Origin: JAZDCJ01 sp036311985
GTDB taxonomy: Bacteria; Actinomycetota; Actinomycetes; Actinomycetales; Micrococcaceae
Assembly (NCBI RefSeq): GCF_036311985.1
Contig: NZ_JAZDCJ010000017.1
Strand: one strand, 5' to 3'
Length of the DNA stretch: 64,000 nucleotides
Position 1 is the stretch's first letter; each line of letters opens with the position of its first letter. Made by a program: the position numbers and the translations under genes. The notes beneath the pieces are model-generated. The model had not been told where the DNA came from and ran no database searches. It was given only the letters and a program-made list of their open reading frames with translations. Shown piece by piece: positions 16,310 through 23,455 of this stretch.

Positions 16310-18096
16310 GCGCCCCGTCCGGGCGGCAAGCCGGGGCGTTCGGCGACGAGCTGACCAACGCCGCCCTCATGGCCCTGGTGGGGATGTTTGGGATCGCGCT
16401 CATCCTCCGCGCCTCCGGGTCCGTGGCCGCGTTCCTCACCGGCACACCCCAACCCGAGGCCGGCCCCGCCGCCGGGCTCGGACTGCTGTTCAATCCCGGC
16501 GACCCCGCGGCTGCGCTCGACGCCGACGGGCTCAACCCGACCGTGTACTGGATCATCACCGCGGCGATGCTCGCTGGCCTGGTCACGGCCGGGGCATGGG
16601 TCTGGATGCGGCTGCGCCGCCATTCCCGCAAGGTCGAGACCGACCCGCGCCGCCTCGCCGGCACCGCCACGGCCCATGAAGTTAACCAGAGCGCCTCAGC
16701 AAAGGCGCTGCTGCGTCGAGCCGAGACACTCCGTGCATCCCTGACCGATCCCTCGCCGTCGGATGTCGGCTATCGGATCGGCGCGTCAAAGGGACGCGAC
16801 GTGTGGGCGAGCGTGGAGGACTCGATCCTGCTCATCGGCCCGCCCCGCTCCGGCAAGGGCCTACACATCGTCATCCCGGCGATCCTCGACGCACCCGGCG
16901 CCGTCGTCACCACCTCGACGCGGCCGGACAACCTCACCGCCACCCTCCGCGCAAGGCAACGTGGCGGCCGGCCGGTGGCGGTGTTCGACCCTCAGCACCT
17001 CGCGGAAGGCATTCCCGCCGGGATGCGCTGGTCACCGATCCGCGGCTGTAAGGACCCGCTCACTGCGATGATCCGCGCCACCGGCCTGTCCGCAGCAACC
17101 GGGCTGTCTGCTGGCGGGGTCGAGTCGGGCGGGTTCTGGGAAGGCAAGACCCGCACGGCCCTTCAAGCGCTCCTGCACGCCGCCGCGCTCGACCACCGGC
17201 CACCAGCAGAGCTGTTCCGCTGGACCCTCGACCCCTCCGCCGCCGCCGAAGCCGTCGCGATCCTAACCAACAACACCCAGGCAGCGACCGGGTGGGCGGA
17301 CTCCCTTGGAGCGATGATCGACGCCGACCCCAAAACCAGGGATTCGATCTGGCAGGGCGTCGCCCTCGCCCTCGGCGCCCTGGCCGACCCGCGCGTGCTC
17401 GACGCCGTCTCGCCCGGGCCGGGTGAGGGCTTCGACCCCGAAACCTTCATCCGCGATCGCGGCACGCTCTATCTCCTGGCCACCGGCGCCGGCGCCGGGG
17501 CATCCGCCGCCCTGGTGGCCGCGTTCGTCGAAGACCTCATCGAGACCGCCCGCAGAATTGCTGCCCGCTCACCCGGCGCACGCCTCGACCCACCCCTGCT
17601 GCTCGCCCTGGACGAGATCGGCAACCTCGCCCCCTTGCCATCACTGCCGACCTTGATGGCCGAAGGCGGCGGCACCGGCATCACCACCCTGCCCGTCCTC
17701 CAGTCCCTCGCCCAAGCACGCGACAAATGGAACGACAACGCCGCCGGAGCGATCTGGGACGCCTCCATCGTCAAGATCATCCTCGGCGGCGCCTCCAACT
17801 CCCGCGATCTCCAAGACCTGAGCACCTTGATCGGCGAACGCGACGAGTACACCGACAGCGTGACCCTCGGAGACCACGGCACCCGCTCCAACCAACGCTC
17901 GGTGCGCCGCGTCGCGATCCTGCCGCCCGACCGGATCAGAACTCTCCCGTTCGGCACCGGCGTCACGCTCCTGCGCGCCGCGCCGCCGATCATCACCGAC
18001 CTTCATCCCTGGCCCCAGCGGCCTGACGCCGACCGGCTGAAAAAGGAGCGTCGCGAGCTGGAGGCACTGCTGCACCGACCCGCTGGCGACGAGTAA
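16306..18096 (+). CDS. Type IV coupling protein (VirD4/TraG family)
   Basis: The 596-aa product starts at an ATG overlapping the previous stop. Two N-terminal membrane helices (ALMALVGMFGIALIL and IITAAMLAGLVTAGAWVWM) anchor a cytoplasmic ATPase with Walker A GPPRSGKG (residues 178-185), Walker B LLLALDEIGN (Asp436-Glu437) and the LQSLAQARDKWN and KIILGGASNSRDL blocks typical of TraG/VirD4. The length is normal for the family. It couples the relaxosome to the secretion channel. Its presence implies a relaxase, not found in this window. Confidence 0.9.
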   Translation: MSAPSGRQAGAFGDELTNAALMALVGMFGIALILRASGSVAAFLTGTPQPEAGPAAGLGLLFNPGDPAAALDADGLNPTVYWIITAAMLAGLVTAGAWVWMRLRRHSRKVETDPRRLAGTATAHEVNQSASAKALLRRAETLRASLTDPSPSDVGYRIGASKGRDVWASVEDSILLIGPPRSGKGLHIVIPAILDAPGAVVTTSTRPDNLTATLRARQRGGRPVAVFDPQHLAEGIPAGMRWSPIRGCKDPLTAMIRATGLSAATGLSAGGVESGGFWEGKTRTALQALLHAAALDHRPPAELFRWTLDPSAAAEAVAILTNNTQAATGWADSLGAMIDADPKTRDSIWQGVALALGALADPRVLDAVSPGPGEGFDPETFIRDRGTLYLLATGAGAGASAALVAAFVEDLIETARRIAARSPGARLDPPLLLALDEIGNLAPLPSLPTLMAEGGGTGITTLPVLQSLAQARDKWNDNAAGAIWDASIVKIILGGASNSRDLQDLSTLIGERDEYTDSVTLGDHGTRSNQRSVRRVAILPPDRIRTLPFGTGVTLLRAAPPIITDLHPWPQRPDADRLKKERRELEALLHRPAGDE

Positions 18097-18115
18097 CCCT
18101 GGCCGTGGATGCGGG

Positions 18116-18155
18116 CGTGCACCTGCCTGACATCAACAACCCCGGCCTGGGGTTG
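18116..18155 (+). promoter_or_regulatory. CGTGCACCTG leader with hairpin before ssb
   Basis: CGTGCACCTG (18116-18125) followed by CAACCCC-GGCCT-GGGGTTG (18137-18155, perfect 7-bp stem) and then ATG 18180. Fifth member of the leader set. No clear pairing with the ribosome-binding site here. Confidence 0.4.
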
Positions 18156-18179
18156 TGTGTCTAGAAGGGGATCAGTCCG

Positions 18180-18656
18180 ATGGCTATCCGCACGCAGGAA
18201 TCCCTCTCGGGTTTCATCGCCACCGACCCGCAGCTGACCTACACCGAACGCGGGGAAGCACGCTTCTACGCGAGGTTCGGGCAGGAGAACTACCGCCGTG
18301 AGGAGAGCGGGGAGTTCACCAAGCTCGACCCGTCGTTCGGCAACCTCGTCCTCTATCGGGCGACAGCAGAGCGCGCGCACGAGCGTTTCACCAAGGGCGA
18401 CCAGTTCGTCGCCGAGGGCTACAGCCACGACTACTCCTACGAGCGCGACGGACAGCAGATCGAGGGCAACGAATTCGTGGCGAAGAAGATTGGCCACGAC
18501 ACTGCCCGCACCCGCTACGACGTGGACCGCACACCCCGACGCGCCCTCGACCGCGACGCCGCAGACCACACAGCCCCGGTTCGAGAGCAAGACCGCGCCT
18601 TCGACCCACCCGAACGCGGCCGGCAAGCCGCCGACGCGCCGGTGCTCGGACACTGA
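18180..18656 (+). CDS. Single-stranded DNA-binding protein, ICE-encoded
   Basis: This 158-aa protein has the OB-fold layout of SSB: the LSGFIATDPQLTYTERGEAR opening, a strand with KLDPSFGNLVLYRATAERA, and the KGDQFVAEGYSHDYSYERDG strand pair. The C-terminal ~40 residues are disordered and acidic-basic, but the canonical DDDIPF-type tip is missing (it ends APVLGH), so contacts with host replication proteins may differ. It likely coats transferred single strands. It follows the coupling protein by 83 bp and has its own leader element. Confidence 0.7.
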   Translation: MAIRTQESLSGFIATDPQLTYTERGEARFYARFGQENYRREESGEFTKLDPSFGNLVLYRATAERAHERFTKGDQFVAEGYSHDYSYERDGQQIEGNEFVAKKIGHDTARTRYDVDRTPRRALDRDAADHTAPVREQDRAFDPPERGRQAADAPVLGH

Positions 18657-18670
18657 CGGGAGGCGACACG

Positions 18671-19303
18671 ATGAGCGAACACACCCCGGGCAATGGTGAC
18701 GAGGTCGATCCCGACGAGATCGACCTCGACGACCTAGATGAGTTCAACGACGATCCAATAGGCGGCAGCGATGTATCGGCAGGGCCTCCGCACCCGGTCA
18801 ACTGGAACCTGCTGTCGGCCCACGACCTGGAACAGGAGTGGCTGGAGCTGAACCGGTGGGTCGACTGGCTCCGCCACACTTACGGTCTGCCCGCATCGGT
18901 GGTCCCGCCGTTCTGGCACCACCACCCCGAACTCGTCTGGGAACTCTCCGCCTTGCACCTGCACTGGTTGTGCGCCTACGACCCCGACCAGAACGGCTCC
19001 GCGCCCATCGGTTGGCACCGCGACTTCGCCGACGTCCGCCAGCGACTGCGGGACTGGGTCGCCGCCTCCGGCACCCGACTGGACCGTGATCGACCAACGC
19101 GGCAGACCACCTGGCCCGGCGAAGACCCGGCCCCCGCAGTTGAAGACAGGATGATTACCGACCGAGACGCCGAGTTCGTGCAGTTCGTCCAAGACCAAGT
19201 GCGTGAACGTCAGGAAGCCGAGGACGCGTTCTACGCCACCCTCGATGAGGCCACCGGCGAACTCCACCACCCCGACGACGAGTACCACGAGCAAGGTCGG
19301 TGA
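18671..19303 (+). CDS. DUF4913 protein
   Basis: This 210-aa protein has an acidic N-terminus (residues ~1-35, rich in Asp) and a Trp-rich central block: LEQEWLELNRWVDWLRHTYG, then VVPPFWHHHPELVWELSALH and a GWHRDF segment. This is the DUF4913 signature found next to conjugation genes in actinobacterial plasmids and ICEs. The C-terminal ~60 residues are acidic and helical (FVQFVQDQVRERQEAEDAFY). The function is unknown. The clean ribosome-binding site GGGAGG is 8 bases upstream. Confidence 0.65.
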   Translation: MSEHTPGNGDEVDPDEIDLDDLDEFNDDPIGGSDVSAGPPHPVNWNLLSAHDLEQEWLELNRWVDWLRHTYGLPASVVPPFWHHHPELVWELSALHLHWLCAYDPDQNGSAPIGWHRDFADVRQRLRDWVAASGTRLDRDRPTRQTTWPGEDPAPAVEDRMITDRDAEFVQFVQDQVRERQEAEDAFYATLDEATGELHHPDDEYHEQGR

Positions 19304-19507
19304 GTGGCTGTGGTTCGGAAGTATCAGCGGAAGACGCACCGGCCGGCAGCGACCCGGCCGGTCCGCGTGCGCTACCAACGGCGAGAAGAGATCGACGCGG
19401 AGAAGGTCGCCGAAGTCCTGATCCGCATCGCGCTGCGCCACACCGACGACAGCCACACCGGTCGCACCGGCGACTATCTCCGCGACCTGCTCACCACTTG
19501 CCGGTAG
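19304..19507 (+). CDS. Small basic ICE protein, 67 aa
   Basis: Starts at GTG 19304 immediately after the stop of the DUF4913 gene. The N-terminal half is strongly basic (VRKYQRKTHRPAATRPVRV), and the rest is a single amphipathic helical region (EEIDAEKVAEVLIRIALRHT) ending in a polar tail. No recognised domain. The tight coupling and the basic N-terminus suggest a nucleic-acid-associated accessory protein. It is the last gene before the recombinase. Confidence 0.45.
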   Translation: MAVVRKYQRKTHRPAATRPVRVRYQRREEIDAEKVAEVLIRIALRHTDDSHTGRTGDYLRDLLTTCR

Positions 19508-19592
19508 AATCGATCTTGCACTACGACGATTCGGCGTCGCTGGCACCCGACTCTTAAGCCCCTCATCTGGGGTGTTCTTTCCGCACTCTCAC

Positions 19593-19657
19593 GTGACCGC
19601 CATCCGGCGCCCCTAGACGGCCAACCCTGCGGGGGTGGGCTTCAGAAAGGCGGTCAC
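19593..19657 (+). promoter_or_regulatory. 9-bp inverted repeat covering the recombinase ribosome-binding site
   Basis: GTGACCGCC (19593-19601) pairs perfectly with GGCGGTCAC (19649-19657). The second arm overlaps AAAGG (19646-19650) and ends 3 bases before the ATG at 19661, so the folded leader would block translation of the recombinase. Between 19508 and 19592 I see only a weak CCCC/GGGG hairpin. Confidence 0.5.
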
Positions 19658-19660
19658 ACC

Positions 19661-21418
19661 ATGACACCGCTCGGCCTCCCCGACGGGATGGACCTTCAAG
19701 CTCTCCGTATGCTTGCCGCTGGCACCAGCCGCGCGACGAAGCAGACCACCGACCACGGCGCGACGGACGGGCTCGTGCCGGCGATCTCCTATCTGCGGGT
19801 CTCCACCAAGGACCAAGCCACCCGCTACGGGCAAGAAGAGGGCCTGTCGATCCCGGCGCAGCGTGAAGCCGCGCAGCGCAAAGCCGAACAACTCGGTGCG
19901 GTCATCGTCAAGGAGTTCATCGAGCCTGGCGAGTCCGCGAAGTCCGCGCGCCGGCGCGCGTTGCAGGAAATGCTCGACTACATCACCGCGAATCCGGTCC
20001 GATACTGCATCATTAACAAGGTCGATCGAATCGCCCGCAACCGCCTCGACGACGCGACCATCCACGCCACCCTGCGCGGTGCGAACACCACACTCGTGTC
20101 AGTGACCGAGAACATCGACGAGACTCCCTCGGGAATGCTCATGCACGGCATCCTCGCCTCGATGGCCGAGTTCTACTCCCTCAACCTCGCCCAAGAAGTC
20201 ATCAAAGGCATGACGCAGAAGGCCACCATCGGCGGCACTCCCACCAAAGCGCCCCTCGGATACCTGAACGTGCGCACCACCGACGCCAAGGGCCGCGAGA
20301 TCCGCGACATCGAGGTCGACCCTGACCGGGCCGATCTGATCCGGTTCGCGTTCACCGCCTACGCCACCGGCGACTGGTCCCTGTCCTCACTGGCCCGCGA
20401 GCTGAACGCCCGAGGTCTGACCACCCGGCCCACGCCGTCGCAGCCCACCCGACCCATCGCGACCACGGCACTGCACAAGGTCCTTATCAACCCTTACTAC
20501 CAGGGCACCGTCACCTTCCGCGGCATTACCTACGATGGCGCCCACACGCCGCTGGTCGACTCCGAGACCTGGCTGCGCGTCCAGACCCAGCTCGATGCGA
20601 AGAACGCTCGTGGGCAACGCCCCCAGAAGTACGACCACTACCTCAAGGGCTCGCTGTACTGCTCCTGCGGCGCCAAGCTCATGATCGAACGACCCCGCGA
20701 CAAGGCTGGGGATCGGTATGAGTACTTCACCTGCTCCGGCCGGCGCCGCAAGCGCACCACCTGCACCCGCTCCGCGATCCTCGCTGGACGGATCGAGGAG
20801 CACATCGAAGCGACCTACGGCACAAACAGTCTGACCCCGGCCGAAGCTGATCGGGTGCGAGAGGTGCTCCACCAGGTGTTCGATCAGCTCGAAGCCTCCA
20901 GCGAGGACGAACGCAAACTCCTCGAAGCGCAGAAGGAGAAGCTCGAAGCTGAACGGCTCAAACTCGTCCAGGCCCACTATGCCGACGCAATCCCACTCGA
21001 CCTGCTCAAGAGCGAGCAGGAACGCATCCGTGTCAGCCTCGACAAGATCACTGCACGGCTCGACACCATATCCACCACCTACGCCAGCGCCCGAGAGGGT
21101 CTCGACGAGATCGTTGCGCTGCTCACCGACCTCGACGACCTCTACAACCGGTGCGAACCTGCTGAACGCCGGATGCTCAACCGCGCGCTGTTCGACCGCC
21201 TCATCATCGACGAAGACGAGAACGTCACCCACGTGCCGGCCGAACCCGCAGCAAGCGTCCTTACCCACGTCAGCAGCGACGTCCCGACCCAGGTGACCGC
21301 GGAAACGAACCTGCCCCGCCATCAGGCGGGGCAGGTTTCGATTTTCTCAACTTACGTGGAGCCTAGGGGAATCGAACCCCTGACCTTTTCATTGCGAACG
21401 AAACGCTCTACCAACTGA
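19661..21418 (+). CDS. Large serine recombinase (ICE integrase)
   Basis: This 585-aa protein has the serine-recombinase catalytic domain: ISYLRVSTKDQ with nucleophile Ser48, then KVDRIARNRLDDATIH. The recombinase domain follows (APLGYLNVRTTDAKGREIRD onward), then a zinc ribbon with Cys334, Cys336, Cys358 and Cys368, and a long coiled coil (about residues 400-470). It should integrate and excise the element. The reading frame has no stop of its own: it passes through a terminator-like hairpin and then through the antisense of tRNA-Ala, so the last ~20 residues (EPRGIEPLTFSLRTKRSTN) are encoded by the attachment site. The product made from the excised circle would end differently. Confidence 0.9.
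   Translation: MTPLGLPDGMDLQALRMLAAGTSRATKQTTDHGATDGLVPAISYLRVSTKDQATRYGQEEGLSIPAQREAAQRKAEQLGAVIVKEFIEPGESAKSARRRALQEMLDYITANPVRYCIINKVDRIARNRLDDATIHATLRGANTTLVSVTENIDETPSGMLMHGILASMAEFYSLNLAQEVIKGMTQKATIGGTPTKAPLGYLNVRTTDAKGREIRDIEVDPDRADLIRFAFTAYATGDWSLSSLARELNARGLTTRPTPSQPTRPIATTALHKVLINPYYQGTVTFRGITYDGAHTPLVDSETWLRVQTQLDAKNARGQRPQKYDHYLKGSLYCSCGAKLMIERPRDKAGDRYEYFTCSGRRRKRTTCTRSAILAGRIEEHIEATYGTNSLTPAEADRVREVLHQVFDQLEASSEDERKLLEAQKEKLEAERLKLVQAHYADAIPLDLLKSEQERIRVSLDKITARLDTISTTYASAREGLDEIVALLTDLDDLYNRCEPAERRMLNRALFDRLIIDEDENVTHVPAEPAASVLTHVSSDVPTQVTAETNLPRHQAGQVSIFSTYVEPRGIEPLTFSLRTKRSTN
21310..21345 (+). terminator. Terminator-like hairpin inside the recombinase 3' end
   Basis: CCTGCCCCGCC-ATCA-GGCGGGGCAGG (21310-21335) is a perfect 11-bp stem followed by TTTCGATTTTC. 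It resembles a rho-independent terminator and lies before the tRNA junction, inside the annotated recombinase frame, which suggests that the original gene end is near here. Confidence 0.6.
21346..21380. other. Right attachment site (attR) at the tRNA-Ala 3' end
   Basis: The ICE genes stop where the 3' end of tRNA-Ala begins (discriminator base at 21357), so crossover is inferred in the T-arm/acceptor segment. The matching copy at the left end is outside the window; I saw no second copy in the first 2 kb. The exact core cannot be fixed from one end. Confidence 0.5.
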
Positions 21419-21429
21419 GCTAAGGCCCC
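21357..21429 (-). tRNA. tRNA-Ala(CGC)
   Basis: The reverse strand folds as a 73-nt cloverleaf: acceptor GGGGCCT/AGGCTCC with the G3-U70 wobble that identifies alanine tRNAs, D-arm GCTC/GAGC, anticodon stem TTTCG/TGAAA around TTCGCAA (anticodon CGC), variable loop AGGTC, and T-arm AGGGG-TTCGATT-CCCCT. The terminal CCA is not encoded. Its 3' end is the ICE junction and remains intact. Confidence 0.95.
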
Positions 21430-21501
21430 GCGCCGTCATCCCACAGGATATCGACTATGCAAGGTTAGCGCCTGCCGGCGCCTGCCACAAAAACGGCCCC
21501 G

Positions 21502-21723
21502 CTACTCGCTGTTCGCGTCGACGTCCTTGTGACGGTCCGCCGCCGCCCGGCTCGCCTCGTACTGGCGCTGGATGTACGCCTCGAACTGCTCGCGCTCCAC
21601 GCGCCACACGCCGCGGCCGCCGATCTGGATGGCCGGGAGGTCGCCGCTGCGCACCAGGGAACGCACCTGCGGGAGGTTCACGTTCAGCTCCTCGGCGACG
21701 TCCTCCAGACGCATGAATCTCAT
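21502..21723 (-). CDS. Small helix-turn-helix protein (BldC/excisionase-like)
   Basis: The 73-aa product is almost entirely a MerR-type/excisionase helix-turn-helix: MRLEDVAEELNVNLPQVRSL, then SGDLPAIQIGGRGVWRVER. That is the BldC-like family of stand-alone winged helices common in actinobacteria. The start is ATG 21723, 7 bases after TAGGTT on the reverse strand, which fits a leaderless transcript. It lies outside the ICE border (beyond the intact tRNA), so I treat it as chromosomal and not as the ICE excisionase, although that possibility should be kept in mind. Confidence 0.7.
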   Translation of the reverse strand: MRFMRLEDVAEELNVNLPQVRSLVRSGDLPAIQIGGRGVWRVEREQFEAYIQRQYEASRAAADRHKDVDANSE

Positions 21724-22089
21724 ACCCCCGAACCTAGCGCGGCGCAGCCCCCACTTCCAGCCGGCCCCGCCCGGTTGTGGATACCCGCCGCCAACGCAGC
21801 CGGGCCCGCGCCCGAACGCATCAGGCACGGACCCGGAGTCGCGTGAACATCGGCTGCCGGCCTTCTGGGCCGTCCCGGATCCGCCGCCGGGATGGGGCGT
21901 CGGATCCGTCAACTTGCCGCCCGTCGGCTTGTGACCGTGGGCGGCAACTGATCCGAGTGAACCCCGCGCCGGTCATACCGCGCAACAACCTTGGTGCGCG
22001 CTGGTCAATCTGACTAATCTGGTCCGTGGAAGACGGTCCGGATTGCTCGTTTTGACCGCCCCGCCACCTCCCCCTCGAAGGAACCGACG

Positions 22090-22578
22090 ATGATCCCCGA
22101 GACCTTCCAGCTCGACGCGACCGACAAGCGCATCCTGCTGGCCCTGGACCAGGACCCGCGCGTCCCCACGATGATGCTCGCCCAGCGCCTGGGCCTGGCC
22201 CGCGGCACCGTGCAGTCCCGCCTCGAGAAGCTCGCCGCCTCCGGCGCCCTGCGCCCCAACAGCACGCGCGTCTCCCCCGCCTCCCTCGGCCGCGGCGTGA
22301 GCGCCGCCGTGAGCGCCGAGCTGGACCAGTCCCGGCTCGACGAGGCCATCGCCGCGCTCGCGGACATCCCCGAGGTCCTCGAATGCGTCGCCCCGGCCGG
22401 GGACACGGACCTGTTGATCCGCGTCGTCGCCTCCGACCCGGACGACCTCTACCGCGTCAGCGAGGTCATCCGCCTCTGCCCCGGCATCACCCGCACCTCC
22501 ACCTCGATGTTCCTGCGCGAGGTCATCCCCTACCGCACCACGGGCCTGCTCCAGGAGGGCGCGGACCCGGCCACGTAG
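22090..22578 (+). CDS. Lrp/AsnC-family transcriptional regulator
   Basis: This 162-aa protein has the N-terminal helix-turn-helix (LDATDKRILLALDQDPRVPT, then LAQRLGLARGTVQSRLEKLA) and a C-terminal RAM ligand-binding domain (PAGDTDLLIRVVASDPDDLY). The length is standard. GAAGGA lies 7 bases before the ATG. It is monocistronic. The upstream 100 bases hold a GGTCCG/CGGTCC pair near 22020-22040 that could be an autoregulatory site. The target pathway cannot be read from context. Confidence 0.85.
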   Translation: MIPETFQLDATDKRILLALDQDPRVPTMMLAQRLGLARGTVQSRLEKLAASGALRPNSTRVSPASLGRGVSAAVSAELDQSRLDEAIAALADIPEVLECVAPAGDTDLLIRVVASDPDDLYRVSEVIRLCPGITRTSTSMFLREVIPYRTTGLLQEGADPAT

Positions 22579-22645
22579 CCCACGGCACCCCCGCGCACGG
22601 AGGGAGGACGACGGCGGACGCGGCCCCGGCGTCGTCCCCTCGCCC

Positions 22646-23146
22646 CTAGCGCGTGGCGAAGTGCCAGACGACGCCGATCATCCACAGCGACGCGGCCAGG
22701 GCGGCGCAGCCGAACTCGATGAGGATCCCGATCCCCGTGGCCTTGAGCGCGGACCCGGAGGCGCGCAGGGCGGCGCCGAAGTCGCGCCGGCGGGCGAACT
22801 CGGACGCCAGCAGCCCCGCGCCGAAGCCCACGAACAGCCCGACCACCGGGATCGCGAACATCCCCACCACCGCGCACACGAGCGCCACGAGCACCGAGCC
22901 CTTGGGGATCCGCTGTTGCTTCAGGTTCCGCCCCGTCAGCACCGCGGACGCGGACCAGCCGACGGCGGCGACGAGCATCCCGAGCGCGGCCATGGTCCAC
23001 GCCGCCGGGCTGCCGAGGATCCACGCCCACGCGAGCAGGGTCGCGATCGCGAGCCAGCTGCCCGGCAGGATCGGATACACGGTGCCGAGCGCGGCGACGG
23101 CCAGCAGCAGTCCGGCGATGACGGTGACGACGATCTGGGGATCCAC
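22646..23146 (-). CDS. DUF456 family membrane protein
   Basis: The 166-aa product has several hydrophobic segments with the DUF456 signature VYPILPGSWLAIATLLAWAW near the N-terminus and a Gly-rich FVGFGAGLLASEF segment in the second half, as in family members of about 160 aa. GTG 23146 is used; it lies 6 bases after CACACT on the reverse strand, consistent with a near-leaderless start, and there is no ribosome-binding site. The function of the family is unknown. Confidence 0.75.
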   Translation of the reverse strand: MDPQIVVTVIAGLLLAVAALGTVYPILPGSWLAIATLLAWAWILGSPAAWTMAALGMLVAAVGWSASAVLTGRNLKQQRIPKGSVLVALVCAVVGMFAIPVVGLFVGFGAGLLASEFARRRDFGAALRASGSALKATGIGILIEFGCAALAASLWMIGVVWHFATR

Positions 23147-23209
23147 GGCACCAGTGTGCCACCCGGTGCGGGCCCTATGGGAATGTCCGCGGCCGGCCCC
23201 GTGACGGGC

Positions 23210-23228
23210 CGGTACCGCGGCGGTACCG
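23210..23228. promoter_or_regulatory. Tandem CGGTACCG operator of the toxin-antitoxin pair
   Basis: Two copies of the 8-bp palindrome CGGTACCG (23210-23217 and 23221-23228) are centred 11 bp apart, one helical turn, and overlap the TACCGT -10 box of the antitoxin gene. This is the arrangement expected for a ribbon-helix-helix autorepressor. Confidence 0.6.
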
Positions 23229-23234
23229 TGGAGC

Positions 23235-23441
23235 ATGGCCATCAACTTGCGGATCCCCGCCGAGCTCGACGCGGAACTCGATTCGCTCGCAGCCTCTGCG
23301 CACACCAGCAAGAGCGCGCTGCTCCTGGAGGGCGCGCGTCTCGTCGTGGAACAGGCGAGGCGCCGTTCTGCGATCGACGCCGCCTTCAACCGCGTGGTGG
23401 CGGACAACGCCGGACTGCTCAAGCGCCTCGAGGACGCGTGA
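23235..23441 (+). CDS. CopG/RHH-type antitoxin
   Basis: The 68-aa product opens with a ribbon-helix-helix domain (INLRIPAELDAELDSLAASA, then HTSKSALLLEGARLVVE). The C-terminal tail (FNRVVADNAGLLKRLEDA) would wrap the partner toxin. The ATG sits 5 bases after a TACCGT -10-like box, so the mRNA may be nearly leaderless. It is directly upstream of a Doc-like toxin gene. Confidence 0.8.
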   Translation: MAINLRIPAELDAELDSLAASAHTSKSALLLEGARLVVEQARRRSAIDAAFNRVVADNAGLLKRLEDA

Positions 23442-23455
23442 CCGCCTAGCTCTCC

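Larger units (their letters stand above)
1510..21380 (+). mobile_element. Integrative and conjugative element, right-hand portion
   Basis: About 20 kb of co-directional genes carries transfer functions: antirestriction, primase-polymerase, ParB-like, cell-wall hydrolase, VirB2-, VirB6-, VirB4- and VirD4-like proteins, SSB and a large serine recombinase. Many starts overlap the preceding stop (ATGA, GTGA or TGATG at 3003, 3944, 6159, 14253, 15740, 16306), so the block behaves as one or few operons. The right border is at the 3' end of tRNA-Ala(CGC). The left border, cargo and relaxase are not in the window. Base composition looks slightly less GC-rich than the chromosome to the right, judged by eye. 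Confidence 0.85.

Noticed and set aside
21502..21723. BldC/excisionase-like gene as ICE excisionase
   Set aside because: It lies outside the intact tRNA, beyond the inferred attR, and has a leaderless chromosomal-type promoter; kept as a chromosomal regulator.
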